From the NCBI RefSeq assembly GCF_900115155.1, contig NZ_FOVM01000005.1, positions 124,001 through 188,000 of the forward strand: 64,000 bases of DNA, read 5' to 3'. This document shows, in pieces, positions 16,135-24,598 of the stretch. Origin of the DNA: Mycetocola miduiensis (GTDB taxonomy: Bacteria > Actinomycetota > Actinomycetes > Actinomycetales > Microbacteriaceae). The number at the start of each line of letters is the position of its first letter. The first letter of the stretch is position 1. Made by a program: the position numbers and the translations under genes. The notes under the pieces are model-generated. The model worked only from the letters and a program-made list of their open reading frames with translations. It was not told the origin of the DNA and did not search any database.

Positions 16135-17648
16135 TTGGCGGCTTCCTTTGACGTCGTGATGGTGGAATCTGTCGCGTCGGCCGCCGGCGAGGCGGTGACG
16201 GCACGGGCGGAGCCCTCCGGTTTCAGGTATGCGGCGAGACCGTGCCTGCCGCCCTCGCGGCCGTACCCGGATTCCTTGTACCCACCGAACGGACTGGCCG
16301 GGTCGAACCGGTTGAACGTGTTCGCCCAGATCACACCGGCACGGAGCTTGTCGGCAACGGCGAGAATGCGGCTGCCCTTGTCGCTCCAGATTCCCGCGGA
16401 GAGCCCATACGGCGTGTTGTTTGCCTTGGCGATCGCCTCGGCCGGCGTGCGGAAGGTCAGGACGGACAGCACAGGCCCGAACACTTCATCGCGGGCGATC
16501 CTGTGGCTCGTCGACACGTTCGTGAAGATCGTCGGCGGGAACCAGAATCCCTCGGACGGGATCACGCAGTCGGCGCTCCACCGTTCGGCGCCTTCGTTCT
16601 CTCCGATGTCGCTCAACGTCTTGATGCGTTCGAGCTGTGCGGCGGAGTTGACCGCACCGATGTCGGTGTTCTTGTCGAGCGGGTCGCCGAGACGGAGCGT
16701 CGAGAGGCGCTCCTTGAGCCGGTCGACGACCTCGTCGTGGATGTTCTCCTGCACGAGCAAGCGTGAACCGGCGCAGCAGACATGGCCCTGGTTGAAGAAG
16801 ATTCCGTTGACGATTCCCTCGATGGCCTGATCGATGGGTGCATCGTCGAAGACGATGTTCGCCGCTTTGCCGCCGAGTTCAAGGGTGACCCGCTTGTCGC
16901 TTCCGGCGATCGCCTTGGCGATCCCCCGCCCGACGTTCGTCGAGCCGGTGAACGCGATCTTGTTCACGCCCGGGTGGTTGACGAGGGCTGCGCCCGTCGA
17001 GCCCGCACCGGTGACGATGTTGACGACGCCGGCGGGCAGATCCGCCTGCTGCAGGATCTCGGCGAACAGCAGCGCGGTGAGCGGTGTCGTTTCGGCCGGC
17101 TTCAGCACGACGGTGTTACCGGCGGCAAGCGCGGGCGCGATCTTCCACGCGAGCATGAGCAGCGGGAAGTTCCAGGGGATGATCTGGCCGGCGACGCCGA
17201 GCGCCGTAGGGCTCGCGCCCGCTCCGGCGTAGTCGAGTTTGTCTGCCCAGCCGGCGTAGTAGAAGAACCATGCGGCGACGAGTGGCACGTCGACGTCGCG
17301 GCTTTCCTTGATCGGCTTGCCGTTGTCGAGGCTCTCGGCGACAGCGAGTTCACGGGCGCGCTCCTGCACGAGACGGGCGATGCGGAACAGGTACTTGCCC
17401 CGGTCGGAGCCTGACATCCGAGACCAGGTGTTGTCGTAGGCCCGGCGTGCAGCGGCGACCGCGCGGTCGACGTCCTCGTCGTTGGCCGAGGCGATCGTGG
17501 CGATCGTCTTCTCGGTGGCCGGGGAGATGGTGGAGAAGGGCGTGCCGTGTCCGTCGACGAAGCCACCGTTGATGAACAGGCCGTAGTCGCTCTTCAGGTT
17601 GAGGATCGCCGTCGACTCGGGGGCAGGTGCGTAGTCCAGAAAGCTCAT
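16131..17648 (-). CDS. NAD-dependent aldehyde dehydrogenase (catalytic member of the pair)
   Basis: A 505-residue enzyme with all ALDH landmarks: IPWNFPL, KPAETTPL, FTGSTNVGRG, the general base in LELGGKAANIV, the catalytic cysteine in GHVCCAGSR, and FGPVLSV. The start at 17648 is chosen because AAGGAA lies just upstream and the 43 codons before it lie over the end of deoC. Eight bases separate it from deoC. DeoC produces acetaldehyde, so oxidation of acetaldehyde to acetate is the likely reaction (inference from context). The next gene overlaps by four bases and encodes a truncated homologue. Confidence 0.9.
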   Translation of the reverse strand: MSFLDYAPAPESTAILNLKSDYGLFINGGFVDGHGTPFSTISPATEKTIATIASANDEDVDRAVAAARRAYDNTWSRMSGSDRGKYLFRIARLVQERARELAVAESLDNGKPIKESRDVDVPLVAAWFFYYAGWADKLDYAGAGASPTALGVAGQIIPWNFPLLMLAWKIAPALAAGNTVVLKPAETTPLTALLFAEILQQADLPAGVVNIVTGAGSTGAALVNHPGVNKIAFTGSTNVGRGIAKAIAGSDKRVTLELGGKAANIVFDDAPIDQAIEGIVNGIFFNQGHVCCAGSRLLVQENIHDEVVDRLKERLSTLRLGDPLDKNTDIGAVNSAAQLERIKTLSDIGENEGAERWSADCVIPSEGFWFPPTIFTNVSTSHRIARDEVFGPVLSVLTFRTPAEAIAKANNTPYGLSAGIWSDKGSRILAVADKLRAGVIWANTFNRFDPASPFGGYKESGYGREGGRHGLAAYLKPEGSARAVTASPAADATDSTITTSKEAAK

Positions 17649-17656
17649 GATTTTCC

Positions 17657-18667
17657 TTAGTCGATCGTGACGTAGTCGGCGCCGGAGTAGTGCCCGGTCG
17701 TCATCTTCTGCCGCTGCAGCAGGACGTCGTTCAGAAGGCTCGAGGCACCGAAGCGGAACAGGTGCGGCTGGAGCCATTCCTCGCCAACCGTTTCGGCGAC
17801 GGTGACGAGGTACTTGATGGCGTCTTTGGACGTGCGGATGCCGCCGGCCGGCTTCACGCCGATTTTCTCACCGGTGAGCCGGTGCCAGTCGCGCACCACT
17901 TCGAGCATGAGCAGGGTGACCGGGAGGGTGGCCGCTGGGGCAACCTTTCCCGTCGACGTCTTGATGAAGTCGCCGCCGGCGAGGATAGCGAGCCAGGACG
18001 CCCTTCGAATGTTGTCGTAAGTGTTGAGTTCACCGGTTTCGAGGATCACCTTGAGGTGCGCGTAGCTGCCGTCCGGGCGGCGGCATGCCTCCTTGACCGC
18101 GACGATCTCGTCGAAGACCTGTCCGTACCGTCCGGAGAGGAACGCTCCCCGGTCGATGACCATGTCGATCTCATCCGCTCCGGCGTCCACCGCGTCGGCG
18201 GTGTCGCTGAGTTTGATCGCGAGTGAGGCCCGCCCGGACGGGAACGCCGTGGCGACGGCAGCGACCTGGATGCCCGAGTCGGTTCCCTTGGCGTGGTGCA
18301 CGCCGAGTGCTTCAACAGCGTACGGAACCATGTCGCCGTACACGCAGACCGCGGCGACCCGCGGGGTCGACGGGTCAGAAGCATCCGGGGTGACCGCCTT
18401 GGCGACGAGCGAGCGAACCTTGCCCGGGGTGTCAGCGCCTTCGAGGGTGGTGAGGTCGATGAGCCCGATGATGGTGTCGAGCGCTCGCTTCTTCGAGGTG
18501 GTCTTGATCGACCTGGTACCGAGGCCGGCGGCTCGCTGTTCGAGCCCGACCGCGTCGATACCGGGGATTCCCTCGAGGTAGCGGCGCAGGTTGGCGTCGG
18601 TGACCGGCCCATCGAAAAGCTCGAGGGCGGTCGGCCGTGGCGCAATGGCCTTGTGGGTGTCGGTCAT
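17657..18667 (-). CDS. deoC: deoxyribose-phosphate aldolase
   Basis: A 336-residue class I aldolase splitting 2-deoxyribose 5-phosphate into glyceraldehyde 3-phosphate and acetaldehyde. Visible landmarks are LIDLTTLEG, VCVYGDMV, DEIDMVIDRG, LKVILETGEL and the Schiff-base lysine in FIKTSTGK. GVKPAGGIR carries the second active lysine. The length is that of the longer actinobacterial/eukaryotic-like DERA group. The start at 18667 is preceded by AGGAGGAA. It is the second gene of an operon with a SorC-type regulator 25 bases upstream and the two aldehyde dehydrogenase genes downstream. Confidence 0.95.
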   Translation of the reverse strand: MTDTHKAIAPRPTALELFDGPVTDANLRRYLEGIPGIDAVGLEQRAAGLGTRSIKTTSKKRALDTIIGLIDLTTLEGADTPGKVRSLVAKAVTPDASDPSTPRVAAVCVYGDMVPYAVEALGVHHAKGTDSGIQVAAVATAFPSGRASLAIKLSDTADAVDAGADEIDMVIDRGAFLSGRYGQVFDEIVAVKEACRRPDGSYAHLKVILETGELNTYDNIRRASWLAILAGGDFIKTSTGKVAPAATLPVTLLMLEVVRDWHRLTGEKIGVKPAGGIRTSKDAIKYLVTVAETVGEEWLQPHLFRFGASSLLNDVLLQRQKMTTGHYSGADYVTID

Positions 18668-18692
18668 GGATTCCTCCTGGAGTGCGGCCGTC

Positions 18693-19655
18693 TCAGGCCG
18701 GGAAGTCGGGGTTGAGCAGGTCGAGGGCTGTTCCCTCGTCGGTGACGAGAACGGTGCAGAGCCCACTGGTGACGACCGCGCGAGCGACCGCATGCTTGCC
18801 CTCTCCCGCGATGACGGCGATGCTCGTCGTTGCAGCTCGGAGCGCGTCGAGGCTCATTCCGACGGTTCGTTCGTCGAGGGACGGGTCGACGATCATTCCG
18901 GCGGCGTCGATGTATCGGCCGACCACGTCGCCGACGGCGCCGCGCCGCACCAGTTCGTCGACATCTGCGCCGGTGAGGTATCCGCTCTCAACCAGCGCGG
19001 AGTCCGCTCCGGCCACGCCTGCGCTGTAGAGGTAGGCGGACGCGTTCGCCGCCATGGTGAGCACGCCCGCAACGGTGCGGTCAGCTTCGATGCTGAGTTT
19101 GGTTTCGCGGCGCTCGAGGATTGCAGGGCTGGGCAGCAGGGTGGCCTGGCCGGATGCTTTCCGCGCGATTTCGAATGCTGTGGCTGCTGCGGTTCCTGCC
19201 CGCTGGTTGACGCTGACACCGCCGTTGATCTGGACGACGTTGACACCGGTGGCCCAGCCTTCGGCCAGGTGCTCGGCGACGTCGTGCAGCGTGCGGCCCC
19301 AGCTGATGCCGAGGGTCCGTGGGACGGGTCGCAGGCTGGCCAGGTAGTCGGCGGCGCCCTGGGCGGCGCGCGCCCGGAGGTCGTCGGCGTCGTGCGTTCC
19401 CGCCGTTGGCACGACGATGGCGTCGGCCAGCGCGAATCGTTCCTTCAGGCTGCGTTCCAACGTGAGGCGCCGAGCCCGGGGATGGACGATTTCGATCCGG
19501 ATGAAACCCTTTTCCTTGGCGGAGGCGAGGAGTCGGCCCACCTTCCAGCGGGTCAGTTTGAGGATCGCTCCGACTTCGTCCTGGGTTTTGTTCTCGTCGT
19601 AGTAGAGCTCCGCCGCCCGGATCGAGAGCAACTCGTCATTGTCGATGGCTTCCAC
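18693..19655 (-). CDS. SorC/DeoR-type sugar-binding transcriptional regulator of the deo operon
   Basis: A 320-residue regulator with an N-terminal helix-turn-helix (AAELYYDENKTQDEVGAILK... WKVGRLL) and a C-terminal sugar-phosphate-binding domain of the SorC family (LGISWGRTLHDVAEHL, VVQINGGVS). It is homologous in layout to B. subtilis DeoR. By analogy it senses deoxyribose 5-phosphate and represses its own operon (inference). The GTG start lies six bases behind TACGCT, which has TTGAAA 17 bases further upstream, a complete leaderless promoter. An 18-base perfect palindrome sits 15 bases upstream of the -35. Confidence 0.88.
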   Translation of the reverse strand: MEAIDNDELLSIRAAELYYDENKTQDEVGAILKLTRWKVGRLLASAKEKGFIRIEIVHPRARRLTLERSLKERFALADAIVVPTAGTHDADDLRARAAQGAADYLASLRPVPRTLGISWGRTLHDVAEHLAEGWATGVNVVQINGGVSVNQRAGTAAATAFEIARKASGQATLLPSPAILERRETKLSIEADRTVAGVLTMAANASAYLYSAGVAGADSALVESGYLTGADVDELVRRGAVGDVVGRYIDAAGMIVDPSLDERTVGMSLDALRAATTSIAVIAGEGKHAVARAVVTSGLCTVLVTDEGTALDLLNPDFPA

Positions 19656-19661
19656 ATTCCC

Positions 19662-19690
19662 AGCGTAGGCGGCTCTCCTGCTCGTTTCAA
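19662..19690 (-). promoter_or_regulatory. leaderless promoter of the deo operon
   Basis: TTGAAA (19685-19690), a 17-base spacer and TACGCT (19662-19667) on the minus strand, ending six bases before the GTG at 19655. Confidence 0.7.
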
Positions 19691-19704
19691 CACTCGTAGC
19701 CTTT

Positions 19705-19722
19705 TCTGCTCATATGAGCAGA
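19705..19722. promoter_or_regulatory. 18-base palindromic operator upstream of the deo regulator
   Basis: TCTGCTCATATGAGCAGA is a perfect palindrome with the CATATG centre often seen in operators. It lies about 50-67 bases before the start codon, just above the -35 box. The SorC-type regulator encoded next to it is the likely ligand (inference). Confidence 0.65.
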
Positions 19723-19751
19723 GTGGGCGAGAAAGAGCCGCGAATGTTGCG

Positions 19752-20960
19752 TCAAGCGCCGTCTTCGAGCGTCCGGCCGCGCGCCACAACAGCACCGGCG
19801 CCGATCCCGCTGAGCGCGAGCACGATCATCAGTACGAGCGGGGCGGTCCACCCGCCGGTGACGGCGTAGAGGATCCCGAACGCGAGCGGTCCGGCTGCGC
19901 CGAAGAGGTAACCCAGGCTCTGGACGAAGCCGCTGAGGGCGATCGCGGACGCGTGGGTCCTGGTTCGGAGGTTGATCAGCACCAGGGCGAGCGGGAAGAG
20001 GATCGGCCCGAGGCCGACGAGGGCCACCCACAGCACGGGCAAGGCAGCAGGGGCGAGAAGCAGTCCCAGGTAGCCGATGACGAAGAAGGCGACCGCCAGG
20101 TAGACCAGGACGGCGACGTTCTTCATTCGTGGCGCGATCAACGGGATGAGCAGCCCGGCGGGGAAACCCATGAGGGCGAACACGGCAAGGAGATTGCCGG
20201 CGGTCGCGTCACTCACACCGGCGAGATCCTCAAGCAGCACCGGCAGCCAGGCGAACATGGCGTAGGCGTTGAGCGAGGAAAGTCCGAAGGTGACGGCCAG
20301 CGCCCAGGCCAGGGGCGACCTCCACAGGCTGCGGACGACATCCGGCCGCGCCTCTTCGACGCTCGGCCCCGCCTTGCGGCCGGACCCGCGCAGAAGAATA
20401 CCGGCCCATGGAATCAGGGCCAGGACGCCGACTGCCGCCCACATCGCGAGCGAAAATCGCCAACCGGTGGAATCTGCGACGGGAACGGCAACGAGCGGCG
20501 GAACGAAGGTGCTCACCGACATCGTTGTGACGTAGAGCGCAGTGAGAAGCCCGATCCGGTCGGGGAAGTATTTCTTCACGAGGGGGGGCAGCAGGACGTT
20601 GCCGACACCGATTCCCGCGAACGCCAGGATGCTGCCGACGACGAGCGCTCCGACGTTGCCCGCGAACCCGCGCACGAGATGCCCGAGGACGATGGTGACG
20701 AGGGCTCCGACGAGTACGACCTCGAGCCGTGAACGACGGACGAGCATGGGCGTGAAAATGCCGAAGGCGGCGAAGCAGATCGGCGGCAGCGCACCGAGCA
20801 GGCCGATGACCACCGCGCTGAGCGGGATCTCAGCCGATACCCGGCCGAGAATGGGTGACAGCGCGGCCACCGCTGTCCTGAGGTTCGCCGCGACGAGGAC
20901 AATGCCGACAATTGCGAGGAGACGTCCAGCCAGGAGCGGGCGGTTCGAGGCGGCTGTCAC
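19752..20960 (-). CDS. MFS transporter, CynX/NimT family
   Basis: A 402-residue major facilitator protein with about twelve hydrophobic helices. The segment NLRTAVAALSPI after the first helix and the LGALPPICFAAFG and GVGNVLLPPLVKKYFPDRIG segments are characteristic of the CynX/NimT (cyanate/2-nitroimidazole) branch. The true substrate cannot be inferred. The GTG start follows TAAGCT by six bases, indicating a leaderless mRNA. It is divergent from the maleylpyruvate isomerase-like gene, 62 bases away, and ends 97 bases before the start of the deo operon. Confidence 0.88.
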   Translation of the reverse strand: MTAASNRPLLAGRLLAIVGIVLVAANLRTAVAALSPILGRVSAEIPLSAVVIGLLGALPPICFAAFGIFTPMLVRRSRLEVVLVGALVTIVLGHLVRGFAGNVGALVVGSILAFAGIGVGNVLLPPLVKKYFPDRIGLLTALYVTTMSVSTFVPPLVAVPVADSTGWRFSLAMWAAVGVLALIPWAGILLRGSGRKAGPSVEEARPDVVRSLWRSPLAWALAVTFGLSSLNAYAMFAWLPVLLEDLAGVSDATAGNLLAVFALMGFPAGLLIPLIAPRMKNVAVLVYLAVAFFVIGYLGLLLAPAALPVLWVALVGLGPILFPLALVLINLRTRTHASAIALSGFVQSLGYLFGAAGPLAFGILYAVTGGWTAPLVLMIVLALSGIGAGAVVARGRTLEDGA

Positions 20961-20966
20961 CTGTCA

Positions 20967-20972
20967 AGCTTA
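20967..20972 (-). promoter_or_regulatory. leaderless -10 box of the MFS gene
   Basis: TAAGCT on the minus strand, six bases before the GTG at 20960. Confidence 0.5.
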
Positions 20973-21010
20973 CGGCGGTCGGCGGCTCGACCATGGCCGG
21001 AGGCCGGGCT

Positions 21011-21016
21011 TAGGGT
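21011..21016 (+). promoter_or_regulatory. leaderless -10 box of the maleylpyruvate isomerase-like gene
   Basis: TAGGGT six bases before the ATG at 21023. Confidence 0.5.
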
Positions 21017-21022
21017 TGGGCT

Positions 21023-21700
21023 ATGTCCTCTCTCGGTTCCCGTGCAGAAACCCCTCCCCCCGGCCGTGGCGCTCGGATCGCAGAGGCGCTCGACGTTGTC
21101 GCTGACGGGCTGGACTCCCTGACGGCCCCGCAATGGGCCGCGCCGAGCCTGTGCGACGGCTGGAGCGTGAAGGACACCATCTCGCATCTCGTCTGGCGGG
21201 TGGGAACCGGCTCCTTCCGCCTCACGAGCGACGTTCTGCGGGCATCCGTCGCCGGCCACCACGTGAACCCGATGCGCACATTCGACGATATCGCCCGAGG
21301 GATCGCCGACGGCGGAGGCACCGACGAATTGCGGCGCCAGATGCGCGTGATCGCCCGGGAAAAGGCGGCCGGACGCGGCCGGACGAACATCGGCGAACTC
21401 GCCGAGGTGGTCGTTCACGGGTACGACGCCATGCATCCGCTCCAGATTTCGCTGCCGTTCGCCGCCGACACAACCCACCGTGTCGCGTCGATGAGTGCGC
21501 TGAAGGCGTCTCGATCGACTCGCGCGCTGCTGCGGCATCGCACGCTTGTCGCCGCTGATGCCGGGTGGCGGATTGGGTCGGGGTCTGAGATCGTCGCTGA
21601 CGCGGCCGGTATCGTTCTCTTCCTCAACGGGAGGAAGGCGATGCAACCGCCCGAGCGCGCGGCCGTCTTCGCGCCGGTGCCCCGGCCGGGGCTCGCCTGA
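21023..21700 (+). CDS. maleylpyruvate isomerase family mycothiol-dependent protein
   Basis: A 225-residue protein of the DinB-like four-helix family that uses mycothiol. The segment WAAPSLCDGWSVKDTISHLVW carries the first metal-type histidine. Further family features are a helical region with GELAEVVVHGYDAMHPL (second histidine) and the C-terminal small domain ending in VLFLNGRK. The family contains mycothiol S-transferases and maleylpyruvate isomerases, and the substrate here is unknown. The presence of mycothiol enzymes agrees with an actinobacterial host. It is monocistronic and divergent from the MFS gene. Confidence 0.82.
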   Translation: MSSLGSRAETPPPGRGARIAEALDVVADGLDSLTAPQWAAPSLCDGWSVKDTISHLVWRVGTGSFRLTSDVLRASVAGHHVNPMRTFDDIARGIADGGGTDELRRQMRVIAREKAAGRGRTNIGELAEVVVHGYDAMHPLQISLPFAADTTHRVASMSALKASRSTRALLRHRTLVAADAGWRIGSGSEIVADAAGIVLFLNGRKAMQPPERAAVFAPVPRPGLA

Positions 21701-21739
21701 ACCGCTTGTTCCTGTGCTGCTTGTTCCTGGGCCGCTTGG

Positions 21740-22669
21740 TCAGGAGAGCAACTGTCGAACGCGTTCGACGTCGTCGCCCATCTGAACGATCAACGGCTCG
21801 ATGCCGGTGAAGGCGACCATGCCGCGGATGCGTTCGACGAACTGGACCTCGACGGTCTGGTCGTACAGATCGATGTCTTCATCGAGAACATAGGCTTCGA
21901 CCTGCTTCAGCGCGACACCATCGAATGTGGGGTTGTTGCCGACCGAGATCGCCGCTGGGTACCGGTTGTCGCCGACCTTGAGCCAGCCAGCGTAGACGCC
22001 GTCAGCTGGGATCAGTCCGTGTGAGTCCGGTGACAGGTTCGCTGTCGGGTAACCGAGCTCCCGCCCCCGTTTCGCCCCGTGCACGACCACGCCCCTGACC
22101 GACGGCGAGTGCCCGAGCAGCACAGCGGCGTCGGAGACCTTGCCCTCTGAGAGAAGCTGCCTGATCCAGGTCGATGAGACCCGCCTGCTGTCCTTCGGTG
22201 CGACATCCGCGATGACCTCCACCCGGAAGCCGTACTTCTCGCCGAGTTCGATGAGCAGCGGAACGTCGCCAGCTCCCCGGTGGCCGAACCGGAAGTCGTG
22301 CCCGACGAGGACGCGGCGGGCGGAGAGGGTCTCGACCAGGATACTCGTGACGAAGTCTTCAGGGGACACCAGCGACAGGTCCCGGTCGAAGGTGAGCAGG
22401 AGCGTCGCGTCGACGCCAGTCTCTGCGAGCAGGTCCAGTTTCTGGTCGGAGCCCACGAGGGCATCCGGGCACTTCTCCGGTGACAGGAGGGCGAGAGGAT
22501 GCCGGTCGAAGGTCACAACGACGGAGCGAAGGTGATCTTCGGCCGCGGCGTCGCGGAGCCGTTTGATCACAGCGCGGTGGCCGGCGTGGACACCGTCGAA
22601 CTTGCCGATCGTCACGGCGGACGGGCCGAAGTCGCCGGGAATCTCCGAGAGGGCGTTGAACGTGATCAT
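21740..22669 (-). CDS. ribF: bifunctional riboflavin kinase/FAD synthetase
   Basis: A 309-residue enzyme making FMN and FAD. The N-terminal adenylyltransferase domain has TIGKFDGVHAGHRAVI and GHDFRFGHRGAGD. The C-terminal flavokinase domain has GRELGYPTANL, the GVYAGWL segment and SVGNNPTFDG. The start at 22669 is chosen because its ATG overlaps the stop of the preceding membrane-protein gene (ATGA, 22666-22669); the open frame upstream lies over that gene. It closes the conserved nusA-infB-rbfA-truB-ribF block. Confidence 0.95.
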   Translation of the reverse strand: MITFNALSEIPGDFGPSAVTIGKFDGVHAGHRAVIKRLRDAAAEDHLRSVVVTFDRHPLALLSPEKCPDALVGSDQKLDLLAETGVDATLLLTFDRDLSLVSPEDFVTSILVETLSARRVLVGHDFRFGHRGAGDVPLLIELGEKYGFRVEVIADVAPKDSRRVSSTWIRQLLSEGKVSDAAVLLGHSPSVRGVVVHGAKRGRELGYPTANLSPDSHGLIPADGVYAGWLKVGDNRYPAAISVGNNPTFDGVALKQVEAYVLDEDIDLYDQTVEVQFVERIRGMVAFTGIEPLIVQMGDDVERVRQLLS

Positions 22670-23121
22670 GCGGTGGCGCCGCGAGTCGGTCGGTGTTTGG
22701 CGAGCCACCACAGGCCGAGGATCGGAAGCACGAGCGGGATGAACAGGTACCCGCGGCCGAAGACCGACCACACGGTGTCATCGGGGAACAGCTGCGGGTC
22801 GACGATGCTGAGCAGCCCGACGACGAGGACGCCGAGCATCTCGAAGCTGATCGTGATCCAGGCGACCAGGTACCAGCCACTCCCGCTCCGGATCAGGGCG
22901 ATCGTCGCGACGATGTACACCACGGCAGCGAGGGCCGACAGCGTGTACGCGACGGGCGCCTCCGAGTACCGGCCGACGATCTGTACGAACGAACGACCGG
23001 TGGCAGCGAGGGCCAGCACGCCATAGACGGCGACGAGGACCCGGCCGACGCCGGAGATGCGAGCCGGGTGCACCTCGGCGGTTCCGGCGGCCGCGCGGGC
23101 CGTCCCAGTGTTCTTGATCAT
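22666..23121 (-). CDS. membrane protein of unknown function between truB and ribF
   Basis: A 151-residue protein with about four hydrophobic helices (roughly 25-45, 58-78, 84-108 and 120-140) and a short basic C-terminus. It is coupled by a four-base overlap to ribF and follows another small membrane protein gene by 46 bases. TACACT lies nine bases before the ATG. I do not recognise a family beyond general resemblance to small actinobacterial membrane proteins. The constant neighbourhood suggests a housekeeping membrane role but nothing more can be said. Confidence 0.75.
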   Translation of the reverse strand: MIKNTGTARAAAGTAEVHPARISGVGRVLVAVYGVLALAATGRSFVQIVGRYSEAPVAYTLSALAAVVYIVATIALIRSGSGWYLVAWITISFEMLGVLVVGLLSIVDPQLFPDDTVWSVFGRGYLFIPLVLPILGLWWLAKHRPTRGATA

Positions 23122-23167
23122 GTCTTTCCCAGTGTATTAGCCATCGGACCTGTTCCCGCCCGGCCGG

Positions 23168-23536
23168 TCATCCGACCGGGGTGGTCCAGATCTCCTGCAT
23201 CCGGTACACCATGACGGCGATCGCGAGGGCGGCTGTTCCGAGGACGACCGTACTCCACCTGCTCCGGTCGACGAGCGCCCAGAAGGCTGCGGCGATCGGC
23301 AGGATCAGGGCGGACACCAGGTACGTGTAGAACTCGAGCATGTTGCCAACCGGCTCGTTCCCGGTCGCCGGCGCAACGATCGCGACGATCGACTGGACGA
23401 TCAACAGCAGTTCGACGAGGGCGACGGCGCCGAGGCTGAGGTCGCTGGGTTTGCGTCCGGCGAAGCCGAGGACGATGCACAGCACACCGGCGATGACGGC
23501 GACAGCAACCTGTACCGTCGTGAACCAGACGATCAT
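23168..23536 (-). CDS. membrane protein of unknown function downstream of truB
   Basis: A 122-residue protein with four predicted membrane helices (about 5-25, 33-55, 68-88 and 94-112). Its ATG overlaps the truB stop codon (ATGA at 23533-23536), so it is translationally coupled to truB. It resembles the following 151-residue protein in layout, and both may be ancient paralogues. No motif identifies a function. Confidence 0.75.
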   Translation of the reverse strand: MIVWFTTVQVAVAVIAGVLCIVLGFAGRKPSDLSLGAVALVELLLIVQSIVAIVAPATGNEPVGNMLEFYTYLVSALILPIAAAFWALVDRSRWSTVVLGTAALAIAVMVYRMQEIWTTPVG

Positions 23537-24513
23537 GCCCCTGCCCGCCGACCCGGCGCATCCGCCGTCTCCTCGGTCGTGGCCGTCTTCTCGGGCGCAT
23601 TCTTGGGCGTCTCGTCGGGCGGGAAGTTCACCACGCTCTTGGCGACGCCTCCGCTAATACGCAGCAGGCCGATGAGCCTCGAATTCGGCGCTACGGCGGC
23701 GTACAAGCCGTCCTGCCCGGGTTCGCTCAGTTCACCGAACGCTGCGGCATCGATCCGTTTTCCGTGGCCCAGATCGGCCGCCTGGGTGTCGGTCAGCGCG
23801 ATCGTGGGGAAAAGAGCGGAGGCCGCGGCGGCGGGCGACATGAGGCTTGCGGCCACGTCGAGTTCGTCGAGCCGCGAGGCGCCGGCGATGTCGAACGGTC
23901 CGATGCGGCTGCGGCGCAGTGCGGTGAGGTGTCCGCCGACGCCGAGGCCGGAGCCGAGGTCGCGCGCCAGCGCGCGGATGTAGGTGCCCGAGGAGCAGAC
24001 GACCCGGACGTCGAGGTCGATCGTGCCAGCGGCATCCCGGCGATCGAGGATCTCGAAGACGGAGACGGTGACCGGTCGTGACGCGAGGTCGACGTCCTCT
24101 CCTGCGCGAACGAGGGCGTATGCCCGTTTGCCGTCCACCTTGATGGCGCTGACGCTGGAGGGCACCTGGCTGATCGCCCCGGTGAGCGCGCCGATGCCGG
24201 AGGCGATCGCTTCCTCGGGAACCGCGGCGACAGCATCCGGGGCTGCGGTGGCGACGATATCCCCCTCGGCGTCGTCCGTGGTGGTGGACTGGCCCAGGCG
24301 GATCGTCGCCAGGTACTCCTTGTCGAGACCGACGACGTAGGTGAGCAAGCGTGTTGACGCGTTCACCCCGAGGATCAGCAGGCCGGTTGCCATCGGGTCG
24401 AGCGTGCCGGCGTGGCCGACCCTGCGCGTGCCTGCGAGCCGGCGGGTGCGGGAGACAACGTCATGGCTCGTGATTCCCTGGGGCTTGTCCACGAGCAGGA
24501 TTCCGGAATTCAC
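23533..24513 (-). CDS. truB: tRNA pseudouridine(55) synthase
   Basis: A TruB enzyme converting U55 of tRNAs to pseudouridine. The N-terminal SGILLVDKPQGITSHDVV and the catalytic aspartate in GHAGTLDPMATGLL are diagnostic. The C-terminal domain is followed by an acidic, Thr/Glu-rich tail of about 25 residues. I prefer the GTG at 24513, because AGGGAG lies five bases upstream and the family begins there. An in-frame ATG at 24543 would add ten residues (MVRRKQSGSA). Truncated and coupled membrane genes follow it. It is divergent from panE. Confidence 0.93.
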   Translation of the reverse strand: MNSGILLVDKPQGITSHDVVSRTRRLAGTRRVGHAGTLDPMATGLLILGVNASTRLLTYVVGLDKEYLATIRLGQSTTTDDAEGDIVATAAPDAVAAVPEEAIASGIGALTGAISQVPSSVSAIKVDGKRAYALVRAGEDVDLASRPVTVSVFEILDRRDAAGTIDLDVRVVCSSGTYIRALARDLGSGLGVGGHLTALRRSRIGPFDIAGASRLDELDVAASLMSPAAAASALFPTIALTDTQAADLGHGKRIDAAAFGELSEPGQDGLYAAVAPNSRLIGLLRISGGVAKSVVNFPPDETPKNAPEKTATTEETADAPGRRAGA

Positions 24514-24586
24514 TGCACTCCCTGATTGCTTTCGACGAACCATCTTCCCACAGGCGGATCGCGCGCCCGCGCGGCCGCGGAGATCG

Positions 24587-24592
24587 TAGGCT
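24587..24592 (+). promoter_or_regulatory. leaderless -10 box of panE
   Basis: TAGGCT six bases before the ATG at 24599. Confidence 0.5.
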
Positions 24593-24598
24593 GGCGGG

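Noticed and set aside
18591-20732. 713-codon open frame on the plus strand
   Set aside because: It runs antisense through the deo regulator and the MFS gene, whose coding evidence is strong.
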